From: Gammaproteobacteria bacterium RIFCSPHIGHO2_12_FULL_37_14
GTDB taxonomy: Bacteria; Pseudomonadota; Gammaproteobacteria; DSM-16500
Reading direction: 5' to 3'
Length of the DNA stretch: 44,430 nt
Assembly (NCBI GenBank): GCA_001801485.1
Contig: MGXV01000049.1
Span: 1 to 44,430 of the forward strand
Shown here: positions 25,429 to 33,368 of the stretch, one piece after another
Layout: the number at the start of each line of letters is the position of its first letter
Position numbering within the stretch: the stretch's first letter is position 1
Program-made: the position numbers and the translations under genes
Notes under the pieces: model-generated
Seen by the model: the letters and a program-made list of their open reading frames with translations, nothing else
The model's database searches: none
What the model was told of the DNA's origin: nothing

Positions 25429-26322
25429 TCAGCTAGATGAGAAATAATATCCTTGTTCAAGAATAGGATCTCCGTTCTGGTCCAGATATCCAAAATTTCG
25501 CATTGTTTCACCATGATCATGAATAATACGTTTAATTTGAATTTGGGTAAGTGTTTCTCGCCAATCTCCTACTACACCTTTGCGAAAAAAGTATTGTGTT
25601 TTTAATGGTTTTTCAGAAAAATAAGCTTGCTTTTCAAATTGCTGTAATTTTTCAATGTGCGAATGCGATAAAGCACGCTCAATCTCATCAGCAGTTGCAG
25701 TTAGTTGTAAAAATTGCACCGCGCGAGTAAATGTTTCTTTACTATTTAATTTCATATCTTCATAACGTAACACCAAGATATTTATTTCGTTGGCTTTCAT
25801 CCAGCTGTTAACGTGACCTGACCAAGATAACAACTTTTGTTGCAATTGATTAAATTGTCGGAATCGTCCACTACAAAAGGCATAATTTTCATTCCCCATC
25901 TGGTCAATTGCTATGTCAATACTGCAAGATAAATGATTAGCGAACGAAATTGCTACATCCAATGGATTACGAATAAAATAAATTACGCCTAGACAATTGG
26001 CTGCAGGAATGATTGGTTGTTGATTTTCCAAATAAGTGTAAGCATCGTGTATTTTATGATAGCTGACTTTCTCAGTATCTCCATACCATTCATAAATTAA
26101 TGGTCTTAATGCATCTAATTCATTGTGTGAAAGATGGGCGCTCTCAAAACCCAAAGCATATTCTATCCACTCTCTAGCACTAGCAATGGTGCCAATGTTA
26201 ATCGCATTGAGATCAACTGTTTCGTCAGACTGATTTAACAAATTAGCTAAAAAAATGCGAAACCACGTATTACCAGATTTTGGATAGGATGCAAGCCAAT
26301 AGATTCCTTTTGATTTTCTCAT
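25429..26322 (-). CDS. Sulfotransferase domain protein
   Basis: About 297 residues from the preferred ATG at 26322 (AGAAGAG upstream); an in-frame start at 26358 is also open. The PAPS 5'-phosphosulfate loop is ASYPKSGNTWFR just after the start. The 3'-phosphate loop is VIYFIRNPLDVAISFANH in the middle, followed by the LRYEDMK and FRKGVVGDWRETLT segments typical of cytosolic-type sulfotransferases (KxGxxGDW). It would transfer sulfate from PAPS to a hydroxyl or amine; the substrate is unknown. Next to an HprK-like kinase it may modify a peptide or a surface glycan, which is inference. No PAPS synthesis gene is in view. Confidence 0.88.
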   Translation of the reverse strand: MRKSKGIYWLASYPKSGNTWFRIFLANLLNQSDETVDLNAINIGTIASAREWIEYALGFESAHLSHNELDALRPLIYEWYGDTEKVSYHKIHDAYTYLENQQPIIPAANCLGVIYFIRNPLDVAISFANHLSCSIDIAIDQMGNENYAFCSGRFRQFNQLQQKLLSWSGHVNSWMKANEINILVLRYEDMKLNSKETFTRAVQFLQLTATADEIERALSHSHIEKLQQFEKQAYFSEKPLKTQYFFRKGVVGDWRETLTQIQIKRIIHDHGETMRNFGYLDQNGDPILEQGYYFSSS

Positions 26323-26496
26323 CACTCTTCTCTTAAATACCTTTTTAATTCCACACACGCGGTTATGGCGAGGCCATCCATGAAGAGGGTGATTTCGGAT
26401 TAAGATACTGGTTTTTGAAAACTAAGTCTATACTACTGAATGATTAAATTATTGGAAAACGCGAACGGATAGTCTTTTACAGGATCCCTAAAAGAT

Positions 26497-28134
26497 TCAT
26501 TTATTAAAAAAATTCGTTATTTTTTTTGATGTAATATTTTCTATATTCGGCTCTTTTAAAGGCGCTGGAGTAAACATAAGCGGGTTAAAACTGCCTCCTT
26601 GACCACTCCAAAATATAATCTCATTTTGCATCTCGATAATAGGATCGTTTTGAGATACTTCTTCTTGCATCTCGATAATAGGATCGTTTTGAGATACTTC
26701 TTCTTGCATCTCGATAGTAGGATCGTTTTGAGATACTTCTTCTTGCATCTCGATAATAGGATCGTTTTGAGATACTTCTTCTTGAATCTGAGTCAGATAC
26801 TGTTCAACTATCTCGTTTTCTTGAGCTATAGTATGACCATCAAAATACATTTGACATAAGGTTTCTAATAATCCTTTTTCTTGATCACTAATAGTAGGGA
26901 AATGATCTACAGATAATATCGCTCCTATTGGTAACTGACTTTCCGCTGTCCTAGCTTCCACCTGTTGATCACGTCTCTTTTTGCGCCTGCATAGAGATTC
27001 TCCGGAAATTAATAAATGCCCCTTGTAATAGAAACGTATTCCTCTCTTAGTTCCTTTTACGCTCATGTCACATTCATCAATAGTTTTTTTATCAAGTTCA
27101 TTCTCATCTTTATCATAAAATACTCGATTACGGTCCAAAAAAATTCTTATCTTTTCTTCTGGAGCAACTTCTTCCTCAACACGTCGCCTTTTTACTCTAG
27201 CATTTGTCGTTGGAAGATATTCATTTTCTGGAGGAACTCCTTCTTGAAAAATGTCAGGATAACTTTGAACTAATGTGTTTAGAATATTCTTTGAATCATT
27301 CAAACGACGATGGCGTCTTTTTCTTGCGTCCCGTGCGAAATAACTCACAACTTGATGTTGTATTTCTCTATCAATAACATAATTAAAGTTTCTGTTATTA
27401 TCGTTGAAAATCTCAATTCCATCTGGGACCACTGTTGGAGAATCACTAAGTAAATGATCATCGACAAAATACCATTTCTTTCTACGCGTTCTCTTAGTCC
27501 TATTTTCTCCTGTCTCGTGATCCTCTTTCTCGTGATCATTCGAAAACTTGGGAATTAGTAAATAGTCGTCCACAGATGCTTCTGGTATTAGCTCTGACGT
27601 CGTTTCAAAACGTTCATCTTCTAGAGTACTGGTATGATATTCTAGAGGTAATGTTTCTTCTTGAGCACTAGTCAAATAATTTGGAGTAATTTCTCCTAGA
27701 AAAATATCAGGAAAACATTTAGATAATGTTTCTAGATCATTCATAAGAGAATCCTGGGGTAACGCTTCAGGAGTATTTTGAGGCAATATTCTTCCTAAAT
27801 CCAAACGACGCTGCTCATTTTGTCTTTTGTTCCGTACAAAATAAGTCACAACCTCGCGTTCAGCGTCTTCAATCATGACATACTTATAAGTTCTGCTCTC
27901 TATGATTATCTCAATTCCATCTGGAACCACTGTTGGAGAATCACTAAGTAATTTATCATCGACAAAATACCATGCTTTTTTCACGGATTTTTTAGGCACA
28001 TTACCTATTAGAGCAACTTCTACATCCAAAGGATTCAGATTCTCTTCATTTTCGCTAGTATTTGTTGTCTGAGTATCTTCATCAGATCTTTCTGAAAATA
28101 GCCCTGACGTCAGTAAAGAATATTGATTATTCAT
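26497..28134 (-). CDS. WYFVD-family protein 2 (three basic repeat domains, tandem 13-residue repeat); candidate effector
   Basis: Paralogue of the protein at 4609-5490. The ATG at 28134 aligns with the paralogue's start (MNNQYSL vs MNEYSL); a TTG two codons earlier is less likely. There are three ~60-residue domains. Two are of the WYFVD type, at about 55-115 and 220-280, both with WYFVDD..LLSDSPTVVPDGIEI and a basic tail such as RDARKRRHRR. One is of the IFLD type, at about 330-392 (RIFLDRNRV … RFYYKGHLLIS … CRRKKRRD). Clusters such as KRTRRKKW, VKRRRVE and CRRKKRR look like nuclear localisation signals. Four perfect or near-perfect copies of EEVSQNDPIIEMQ follow. The C terminus, FWSGQGGSFNPLMFTP, matches the paralogue. 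The family is unrecognised; nuclear targeting is inference. Confidence 0.8.
   Translation of the reverse strand: MNNQYSLLTSGLFSERSDEDTQTTNTSENEENLNPLDVEVALIGNVPKKSVKKAWYFVDDKLLSDSPTVVPDGIEIIIESRTYKYVMIEDAEREVVTYFVRNKRQNEQRRLDLGRILPQNTPEALPQDSLMNDLETLSKCFPDIFLGEITPNYLTSAQEETLPLEYHTSTLEDERFETTSELIPEASVDDYLLIPKFSNDHEKEDHETGENRTKRTRRKKWYFVDDHLLSDSPTVVPDGIEIFNDNNRNFNYVIDREIQHQVVSYFARDARKRRHRRLNDSKNILNTLVQSYPDIFQEGVPPENEYLPTTNARVKRRRVEEEVAPEEKIRIFLDRNRVFYDKDENELDKKTIDECDMSVKGTKRGIRFYYKGHLLISGESLCRRKKRRDQQVEARTAESQLPIGAILSVDHFPTISDQEKGLLETLCQMYFDGHTIAQENEIVEQYLTQIQEEVSQNDPIIEMQEEVSQNDPTIEMQEEVSQNDPIIEMQEEVSQNDPIIEMQNEIIFWSGQGGSFNPLMFTPAPLKEPNIENITSKKITNFFNK
26629..26784. repeat. 39-bp tandem repeat, four copies, inside WYFVD gene 2
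   Basis: Four head-to-tail 39-bp units begin at 26629, 26668, 26707 and 26746, with only one or two base changes between them. Each encodes 13 residues (EEVSQNDP-I/T-IEMQ), so copy-number change keeps the frame. The near identity points to recent expansion. Confidence 0.9.
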
Positions 28135-28198
28135 AGCCAAAACACTCTCTCGTTTTTATAATTTGAGCCTCTATTTTATCCAAATTCATTTAAATACG

Positions 28199-28214
28199 AT
28201 TAAAATAGGCTTAA
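28199..28214 (-). promoter_or_regulatory. PmrA-box-like site and promoter of WYFVD gene 2
   Basis: The minus strand reads TTTAAG-CCTAT-TTTAAT, a full match to YTTAAK-N5-YTTAAK. It is followed by the GGATAAAATAGAGGCTCAAAT-type block shared with WYFVD gene 1. The site is 65 bp before the ATG, the same distance as in the paralogue. Confidence 0.55.
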
Positions 28215-28243
28215 AACTAAGAAAAAAAGTAACTCCCCCAATA

Positions 28244-28290
28244 CTGTCATCGCGAGGCCGCGCAGCGTTTGGCCGTGGCGATCCAGTCAC
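28244..28290. repeat. REP-like palindromic element
   Basis: TGTCATCGCGAGGCCGCGC … GGCCGTGGCGATCCAG is an imperfect palindrome, GC-rich against AT-rich surroundings. It resembles the dispersed 'CATCGCGAGG…GGCGATCC' elements seen in many intracellular bacteria. A related GCGAGGCC core with a short ATGGC/GCCAT stem is at 26363-26379. Confidence 0.5.
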
Positions 28291-28446
28291 CGAACAATGT
28301 TATCAAAGCACTTGAAAAAAAGATGAAATATACTCAAATAGCGCCGGGATGAAAAAGACATTCATTCTAGTTCATCCTGTTTAAAACCATGTTAGGATAT
28401 AGACATTATTCCTAGCTATATACAATCATTTAATGGAGTAGATATA

Positions 28447-29148
28447 TTGGAATCAATTAGGCGCTGGTTGCTATTCATTCTATTAGTTTGCGGATTAATA
28501 ATTTTTTTCAGTTTAAACTTAGATAGCTATTTTACATTTGACACATTAAAGCAACATCGACAACAACTTTTATCTTTGGCTGAAGCACATTATCTATTAG
28601 CAGTTTTAATTTATATTGCTACCTATATTATTGCTGTTGCTATATCGGTTCCAGGTGGTGCTACATTTCTTACCTTAGTAAGCGGTTTTTTATTCGGCAT
28701 TGTTTTCGGCACCATTTATGTTTTAGTTGGAGCGACACTAGGTGCAACACTGACTTTTCTCGCAGTGCGATTAGCACTAGGATCTTGGATAGCAAAGAAA
28801 ACCAACCAATGGCTAGAAAAGACACGAAGTGACTTTCAGCAAGGAGCATTTCAATATCTATTCTTTCTACGATTCATTCCTATTTTTCCTTTTTGGGTAG
28901 TGAATATTATTCCCGCGTTGTTAGGTGTGAAAACATCTACCTTTATGATAACAACAGCAATAGGAATTATTCCTGGTACTATTATTTATGTTGCTTTAGG
29001 TAATGGCCTTGGTAAATTTGTTGATTATGATTATGGAGCAAATCTTGATATTATTTCTGATCCTACAATATTATTTCCTTTACTGGGATTAGCCTTCTTA
29101 TCAATCTTACCCATCTTATATAAATGGATAAAATCAAATATTCCTTAA
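28447..29148 (+). CDS. TVP38/TMEM64 (VTT domain) membrane protein, copy 1
   Basis: A 233-residue inner-membrane protein with TTG start (28447), supported by GGAG eight bases upstream. It has about five to six hydrophobic segments. The VTT-domain landmarks are VPGGATFLTLVSGFLFGIVFGTIYVLVGATLGATLTFL, split here by the re-entrant G-rich region, then FLRFIPIFPFWVVNIIPALLGV and IIPGTIIYVALGNGLG. The family is related to eukaryotic VMP1/TMEM41 scramblase-like proteins and is often linked to lipid transport or export. It is about two-thirds identical by eye to the protein at 35499-36221. No partner oxidoreductase follows here; a decayed TVP38 copy does. Confidence 0.88.
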   Translation: MESIRRWLLFILLVCGLIIFFSLNLDSYFTFDTLKQHRQQLLSLAEAHYLLAVLIYIATYIIAVAISVPGGATFLTLVSGFLFGIVFGTIYVLVGATLGATLTFLAVRLALGSWIAKKTNQWLEKTRSDFQQGAFQYLFFLRFIPIFPFWVVNIIPALLGVKTSTFMITTAIGIIPGTIIYVALGNGLGKFVDYDYGANLDIISDPTILFPLLGLAFLSILPILYKWIKSNIP

Positions 29149-29170
29149 AAAATTATTTCAGAATACAATC

Positions 29171-29340
29171 AAAAATATCATTTTTTATTTAAAAGTCTTT
29201 GAACGGAGAGATAAATGCACATCGCCAGACACTTTTATCCTGGACCAAAGCTCATTATTTCCAAGCAGCTTTCACCTATATCATTATTTATATTCTTGCA
29301 GGGAAGGGTCTTGGGGCTATTTTTGATCGAAATACTCAGG
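29171..29340 (+). pseudogene. Decayed TVP38/TMEM64 copy with two internal deletions
   Basis: 29171-29221 matches 35455-35505 almost base for base: leader, ribosome site and ATGCAC start. 29220-29302 matches about 35629-35710, and the last 30 bases match the 36067-36100 region (GG-CT-GG-GCTATTTTTGATCG). About 120 bp and about 355 bp of the intact gene are therefore missing, and the frame is lost after the start codon. It is a deletion relic of a duplicate of the intact operon's first gene. Confidence 0.85.
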
Positions 29341-30249
29341 TTATGTAATATGTACTACCTTTTTGCTCGTCATTTCCGAATCAATTAAACCAAGCATCAT
29401 CTTCATCATTAACTCTTGATGATCAGTTTTTAGAAAGAATTCCTGATAAACAGATTCAGCATGATTTTTTTGGATAAAGAAAATTGTTCCTGGCATCGAA
29501 AGTGTTGGATTCAAGTCCGTTTGTATGCTGAGGGTTGGCCGCATATTATCAATATTCTTTAATACTTTCATTCGATCTTCATTTTTAACGTAAAAAGCAA
29601 TATTTGATGGGTACATGTAAATATTATTAATGTTATGCAAACTAAGAATATTTTTAATTTTACTAAAAATAATAGGATCAACCCAAGTCTGAGCAATAAC
29701 TGTAGTATGCAAAATAATCGATCGCATTAATTTATAACCAAATTCATTAATTATTTTGGAAAAAAATCTATAAGAATTTTGATTATGCAACTTTGTTCCT
29801 AGGACTTCTTGTATATCTGGTAAAGCAGCATGATGTTTCTCAAATTGATATTCATATAATATTTCGTGTTTTTTCAGAAAGCTTGGTAAGGTTGATAAAA
29901 ATGAATCTTCATTTTTATTTTCTTCTGAAAATTTTCTTAATTCTCGCCAAAATGTACAAACGATTTTACTATTATCAATTAAAATAATTTTTGGTGTTTC
30001 ATTTGAATTGTTCAGTTGGCATGCAACCATAAGGGCTCTCATACCTCCAGTTGCAATCAACGCAATTTTTTCATCTTTTTTAGATTTATATGAAAATATA
30101 TCATCAGTCATAACAGGATCATTACCAACAATGTGGGTTGGATAGTTTGTTTGCGCATTAGGAGAAAGTTCTTGAACCTGATATTTTTTTTGAGCCAAAT
30201 AAGTGCGGAAATTATTTTGAATTTTTGTTGCTGCATGTTGTCTAAACAT
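29341..30249 (-). CDS. IQ-motif (calmodulin-binding) protein with Rossmann-like segment; candidate effector
   Basis: The start is ATG at 30249 (GAGGGA six to seven bases upstream); an upstream in-frame ATG at 30273 lacks one. Close to the N terminus is AATKIQNNFRTYLAQKK, nearly identical to the eukaryotic IQ motif (IQxxxRGxxxR) that binds calmodulin. After it, about residues 60-110, KIALIATGGMRALMVACQL … PKIILIDNSKIVCTFWRELRKF looks like a Rossmann-type beta-alpha-beta with an acidic end, as in SAM- or NAD-binding proteins. The remaining 180 residues are not recognised. An IQ motif in a bacterium implies contact with host calmodulin, as shown for the Legionella effector SidJ. A PmrA-box-like site lies 41 bp upstream. 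Confidence 0.7.
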   Translation of the reverse strand: MFRQHAATKIQNNFRTYLAQKKYQVQELSPNAQTNYPTHIVGNDPVMTDDIFSYKSKKDEKIALIATGGMRALMVACQLNNSNETPKIILIDNSKIVCTFWRELRKFSEENKNEDSFLSTLPSFLKKHEILYEYQFEKHHAALPDIQEVLGTKLHNQNSYRFFSKIINEFGYKLMRSIILHTTVIAQTWVDPIIFSKIKNILSLHNINNIYMYPSNIAFYVKNEDRMKVLKNIDNMRPTLSIQTDLNPTLSMPGTIFFIQKNHAESVYQEFFLKTDHQELMMKMMLGLIDSEMTSKKVVHIT

Positions 30250-30289
30250 CTTGTGTCCCTCTAGGTTGTACACAATATACCTAGAATTT

Positions 30290-30306
30290 ATTAAAATAGT
30301 CTTAAT
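30290..30306 (-). promoter_or_regulatory. PmrA-box-like site upstream of the IQ-motif gene
   Basis: The minus strand reads ATTAAG-ACTAT-TTTAAT, one mismatch (first base) to YTTAAK-N5-YTTAAK. It shares the CTATTTTAAT core with the WYFVD promoters. TATATT about ten bases downstream is a possible -10. The site is 41 bp before the ATG. Confidence 0.5.
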
Positions 30307-30404
30307 TTTGGCTAATAATCTGTTAAACCAAAGTTGAAATGTCCACTTTTTGTATCATTCCATACTCAGATTTAGGTTCGCTTAAGCCATTCTCTAATGG
30401 TTGT

Positions 30405-33029
30405 TCATTGGGACGTTTTACTTGCAAAAATTCTTTTCGGAATACTACAATATTTTTCTTTTCTTTCTTTAGACAGAGCGGTATTCATCGCATCTGATTT
30501 TAGATTACTAAATGTTTTCACATTTTTGAATAAACTTAACTGTATTTCGTGAAGGGTAGATAGAATTGGTTGTATGCCGAATTCCTTACTGCTTTTATCA
30601 TTATCAACTATCTTGTTTTCTGGAATGTTTTCTATCTTGCCATTGAATTGCTCATACTTAAAAATTGAATCTTCTGTTTCACAAAGTATCAGCATTAAAC
30701 GAGACCATGTCCTTTCACGCTCAGAACTTGGAAGCTGGGCTTTAATTTGGATTAGCAGTTGCTCATGAGAATAACTAGTTTGATTGATCAAAATGATCTG
30801 TCTGCCGCCTTGATCGTGGGCATAATTGAGCACGCGAATTAGCTGATGCACAGAATCCTCATCAATTTTTTTCCCGAAAAAACGAGAATGATACTCCCTC
30901 ATTTCAAGTGCTATCGTTTTACATGAGGTTTTTTCAAAATTTGAAGGATTTACTGTAAGATAAGATTCCATATAAAGGGGTTGACCATTTTCCATCAATG
31001 AAGAGACACCTCCAGCCTTTTGTATATTAATCCATCGTTGTTGTATAGGACTTAATGTATCGTAGGCACTTCCCATAGAGCCAGTTTTACGCAATGATTG
31101 TCGTATAGGAACTAGCTCTTCATTTTCATCAAAAGCAGGAATAAGCTCAACAGACTCAAGCTTACTTTCATTAATTTTCCAGGATGAATCACTCACGATA
31201 GCACCTATTGATTGTCCATCGCGTTTTGAACGAAGGCTTTCACCTGCTAAATCTGTTTTAAATTGCCAATTTAGGTATTGATAAGAATGGTAATCACTGA
31301 ATGGGGGATAATAATATCTTCGGTCTAGTTTATAGCCATAACAATTTTTAAAGCTAATAGGTTCATTTGAGGTAATAAATAATCCTTTCCCTGTGTTTTT
31401 TACATACCAGGAATATATTTTTTCAAGCAATAAATTGCCACTGAAACCTGCTAAATTATCATCATCTAAAAATACTACGTCAGGTTTTGTCGCTAATAAT
31501 TTATCTATTTCTAAGCTGCAGTTATTCAGATCCTCAATACTTTTAGCTTGATCTGTCCATCCGTTAACCATCACCTCTGAAATCCAAGCAATCTTCTTTC
31601 CTCTAGCAGCTAATTCTTTTGCGGCGCAAACAGCTGATGCTGTTTTACCAACACCTGCTTTTCCACTTAATATAACGAGTTTCGATTTACCTGCCATGAC
31701 GCTTAGACAAAATTGCTTACTCATTGCCATTAATTCATTTTGTTGAGATGTTTCCTGTTTAAATGTAGAAAAAGTCATCGATGTTTTATTTTCAAATGGG
31801 ATCACATTAAGTAATTCAATAGATATTTGAGAGTGATCAATTGCACATGGTAAATAATCTGTTTGAGCAACTTTTACGTGATTTTCCACAGCCCACAACC
31901 AATTTGAGAATTTATGAAAATCAAAGGTTAATTCTAAAGAAGGATTCTGTTTTACTTCAAGAAATTCTTCTTCGGTAAGCGTTGTGTTACGTAATATTTC
32001 AGCAGTTTTTATTAATTGACCATATGTTTGCAATAACTTAGGATGAAATTTCTCTGGATTTGAAGCGTATAAAGATAGGCGATCAGTATCATATTGCGCT
32101 CTTTCAGCATTAAATGCATTACGTAGTAAGTTCAGCACCGCTGATTCTGTCAGTTCCTGGATAACCTCTAAATGAGGATCAAAAATATAATGTTGCTTGC
32201 CAATCAAGATGCAATTTTCGCCGCCATAATTTCCTCCAGGGTGCTTTAAAGCATATAGTGAGGTATTTGTAATATGTTTGACATTAACAGAGGGAATTAT
32301 CGCTTGTTCTTTTGTGGATAGAAATGAATAGAGTGGATTTCCCGAATAAGGTTTATCGTTATGTTCAATCTTATTGTAAACATTTTGAGTGATAAAAAAT
32401 GGTGCGCGCCCAAAACATTGGTTAAATCTCGTATTACCCAACATGTATCGAATGCCAAACCAAAAACTTAATTGAGTAAACATGCCACAATCAATAACTG
32501 TTGGGCCCTTGACTAATTGATCCAACGCTTGTGCGGGTTGCTGACCTTTGTAAATCAGAGTAAAAAATTCATCCTGAAATATTGAATCCCACCCTAAAGG
32601 GGCAAGCGTTGACACATCTGTAGCTTTAATTGGGTCAGAGTTATGATGGGAGCTATTCCATAATTTTACTAAATCATTATTGTAATGTAAGCCTAAATAT
32701 ATATTTCCATATAATGCGTTTCGGTCATCTCCTGATTGGGAATGACTACTTCTTAGCGGATTGCTATTTGCTAACTTAATAAATAATTTTACACCTTCTG
32801 CGAAGGTTTCCGGATCAATTGACCGCGGCTTATCAAAGCTAGCTAAAAAATTTATCAATTTGGTGGAAGGATTTAATAATTGTAACTTATGGGAATATTC
32901 AATAGCCAGGTGCCTTTTTTGACTTGTTAATTCCGGGTTAAGCATGTAACGATTATTATTGTTTTTAGTTTCAGTGTAATGGGTTTTATCAGTTGAATTT
33001 GATAAAGAAATTTTTCTATTATCTGCCAT
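30405..33029 (-). CDS. Fusion of a thiol-protease/transglutaminase-like domain and a P-loop ATPase; candidate effector
   Basis: The 874-residue protein has no signal peptide. The N-terminal half (about 100-320) has VIDCGMFTQLSFWFGIRYML with Cys181 at a helix start. About 80 residues later comes GGNYGGENCILIGKQHYIFDPH (beta strands ending in a DPH turn). This is the order of papain-fold enzymes (Cys, then His/Asn, then Asp), although which residue is the His (His263 or His280) is unclear. The middle and C-terminal part is a P-loop ATPase: Walker A GKAGVGKT (456-463), Walker B DVVFLDDD (517-524), sensor LFITSNEP (550-557), most like DnaC/AFG1-type AAA+ proteins. The last 120 residues are basic and helical. 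I know no named family with this pairing. It could be a host-targeted enzyme whose activity is gated by ATP. No PmrA-like site is seen upstream. Confidence 0.6.
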   Translation of the reverse strand: MADNRKISLSNSTDKTHYTETKNNNNRYMLNPELTSQKRHLAIEYSHKLQLLNPSTKLINFLASFDKPRSIDPETFAEGVKLFIKLANSNPLRSSHSQSGDDRNALYGNIYLGLHYNNDLVKLWNSSHHNSDPIKATDVSTLAPLGWDSIFQDEFFTLIYKGQQPAQALDQLVKGPTVIDCGMFTQLSFWFGIRYMLGNTRFNQCFGRAPFFITQNVYNKIEHNDKPYSGNPLYSFLSTKEQAIIPSVNVKHITNTSLYALKHPGGNYGGENCILIGKQHYIFDPHLEVIQELTESAVLNLLRNAFNAERAQYDTDRLSLYASNPEKFHPKLLQTYGQLIKTAEILRNTTLTEEEFLEVKQNPSLELTFDFHKFSNWLWAVENHVKVAQTDYLPCAIDHSQISIELLNVIPFENKTSMTFSTFKQETSQQNELMAMSKQFCLSVMAGKSKLVILSGKAGVGKTASAVCAAKELAARGKKIAWISEVMVNGWTDQAKSIEDLNNCSLEIDKLLATKPDVVFLDDDNLAGFSGNLLLEKIYSWYVKNTGKGLFITSNEPISFKNCYGYKLDRRYYYPPFSDYHSYQYLNWQFKTDLAGESLRSKRDGQSIGAIVSDSSWKINESKLESVELIPAFDENEELVPIRQSLRKTGSMGSAYDTLSPIQQRWINIQKAGGVSSLMENGQPLYMESYLTVNPSNFEKTSCKTIALEMREYHSRFFGKKIDEDSVHQLIRVLNYAHDQGGRQIILINQTSYSHEQLLIQIKAQLPSSERERTWSRLMLILCETEDSIFKYEQFNGKIENIPENKIVDNDKSSKEFGIQPILSTLHEIQLSLFKNVKTFSNLKSDAMNTALSKERKEKYCSIPKRIFASKTSQ

Positions 33030-33093
33030 GGTCTCGCCTCGTTATGTTATAAATTATTATGCCAGGAATTGTATATTATATGGGCGCTCAAGT

Positions 33094-33354
33094 CTATTGA
33101 AAACTGAGCGTGGATGAAAGAAAATTTACACCTATCGGTATCCAATTTATATCCCAATTACTTAGTCTTTCCTTGATTATCCAATCGATAAAATTGGTTT
33201 TAATTTTCGAATATAAAGAATGTTGTAATTCATCATGACCATATATTGATATATTTCTTGCAATAATGTTATTACTGCCCTCGCCAAACATTAATTCTGT
33301 GACCGTAACAAGTTCACGAATACAAATCAATCCAGTGAGGATTAGATCGCTCAA
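33094..33354 (-). CDS. Small open reading frame, uncertain
   Basis: 86 codons from a TTG. The translation looks protein-like after residue 15 (VTELMFGEGSNNIIARN … NFIDWIIKERLSNWDINWIP). The only nearby ATG (33365) is in another frame and stops after about 16 codons, so a frameshift near 33310 may have broken a longer gene. It lies 14 bp downstream of bufC on the same strand. It has no recognisable family and is not one of the usual bufferin operon partners (DoxX-type). The rest of 33030-33368 shows nothing else. Confidence 0.3.
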   Translation of the reverse strand: MSDLILTGLICIRELVTVTELMFGEGSNNIIARNISIYGHDELQHSLYSKIKTNFIDWIIKERLSNWDINWIPIGVNFLSSTLSFQ

Positions 33355-33368
33355 TAAGCTTCATGATA

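Noticed and set aside
26629..26784. CRISPR-like array
   Set aside because: The units are contiguous with no spacers and encode an in-frame peptide repeat.
26599..26859. Plus-strand frame with repeated hydrophobic LHLDNRIVLRYFF
   Set aside because: It is the antisense reading of the 39-bp tandem repeat in the WYFVD gene; no ribosome site.
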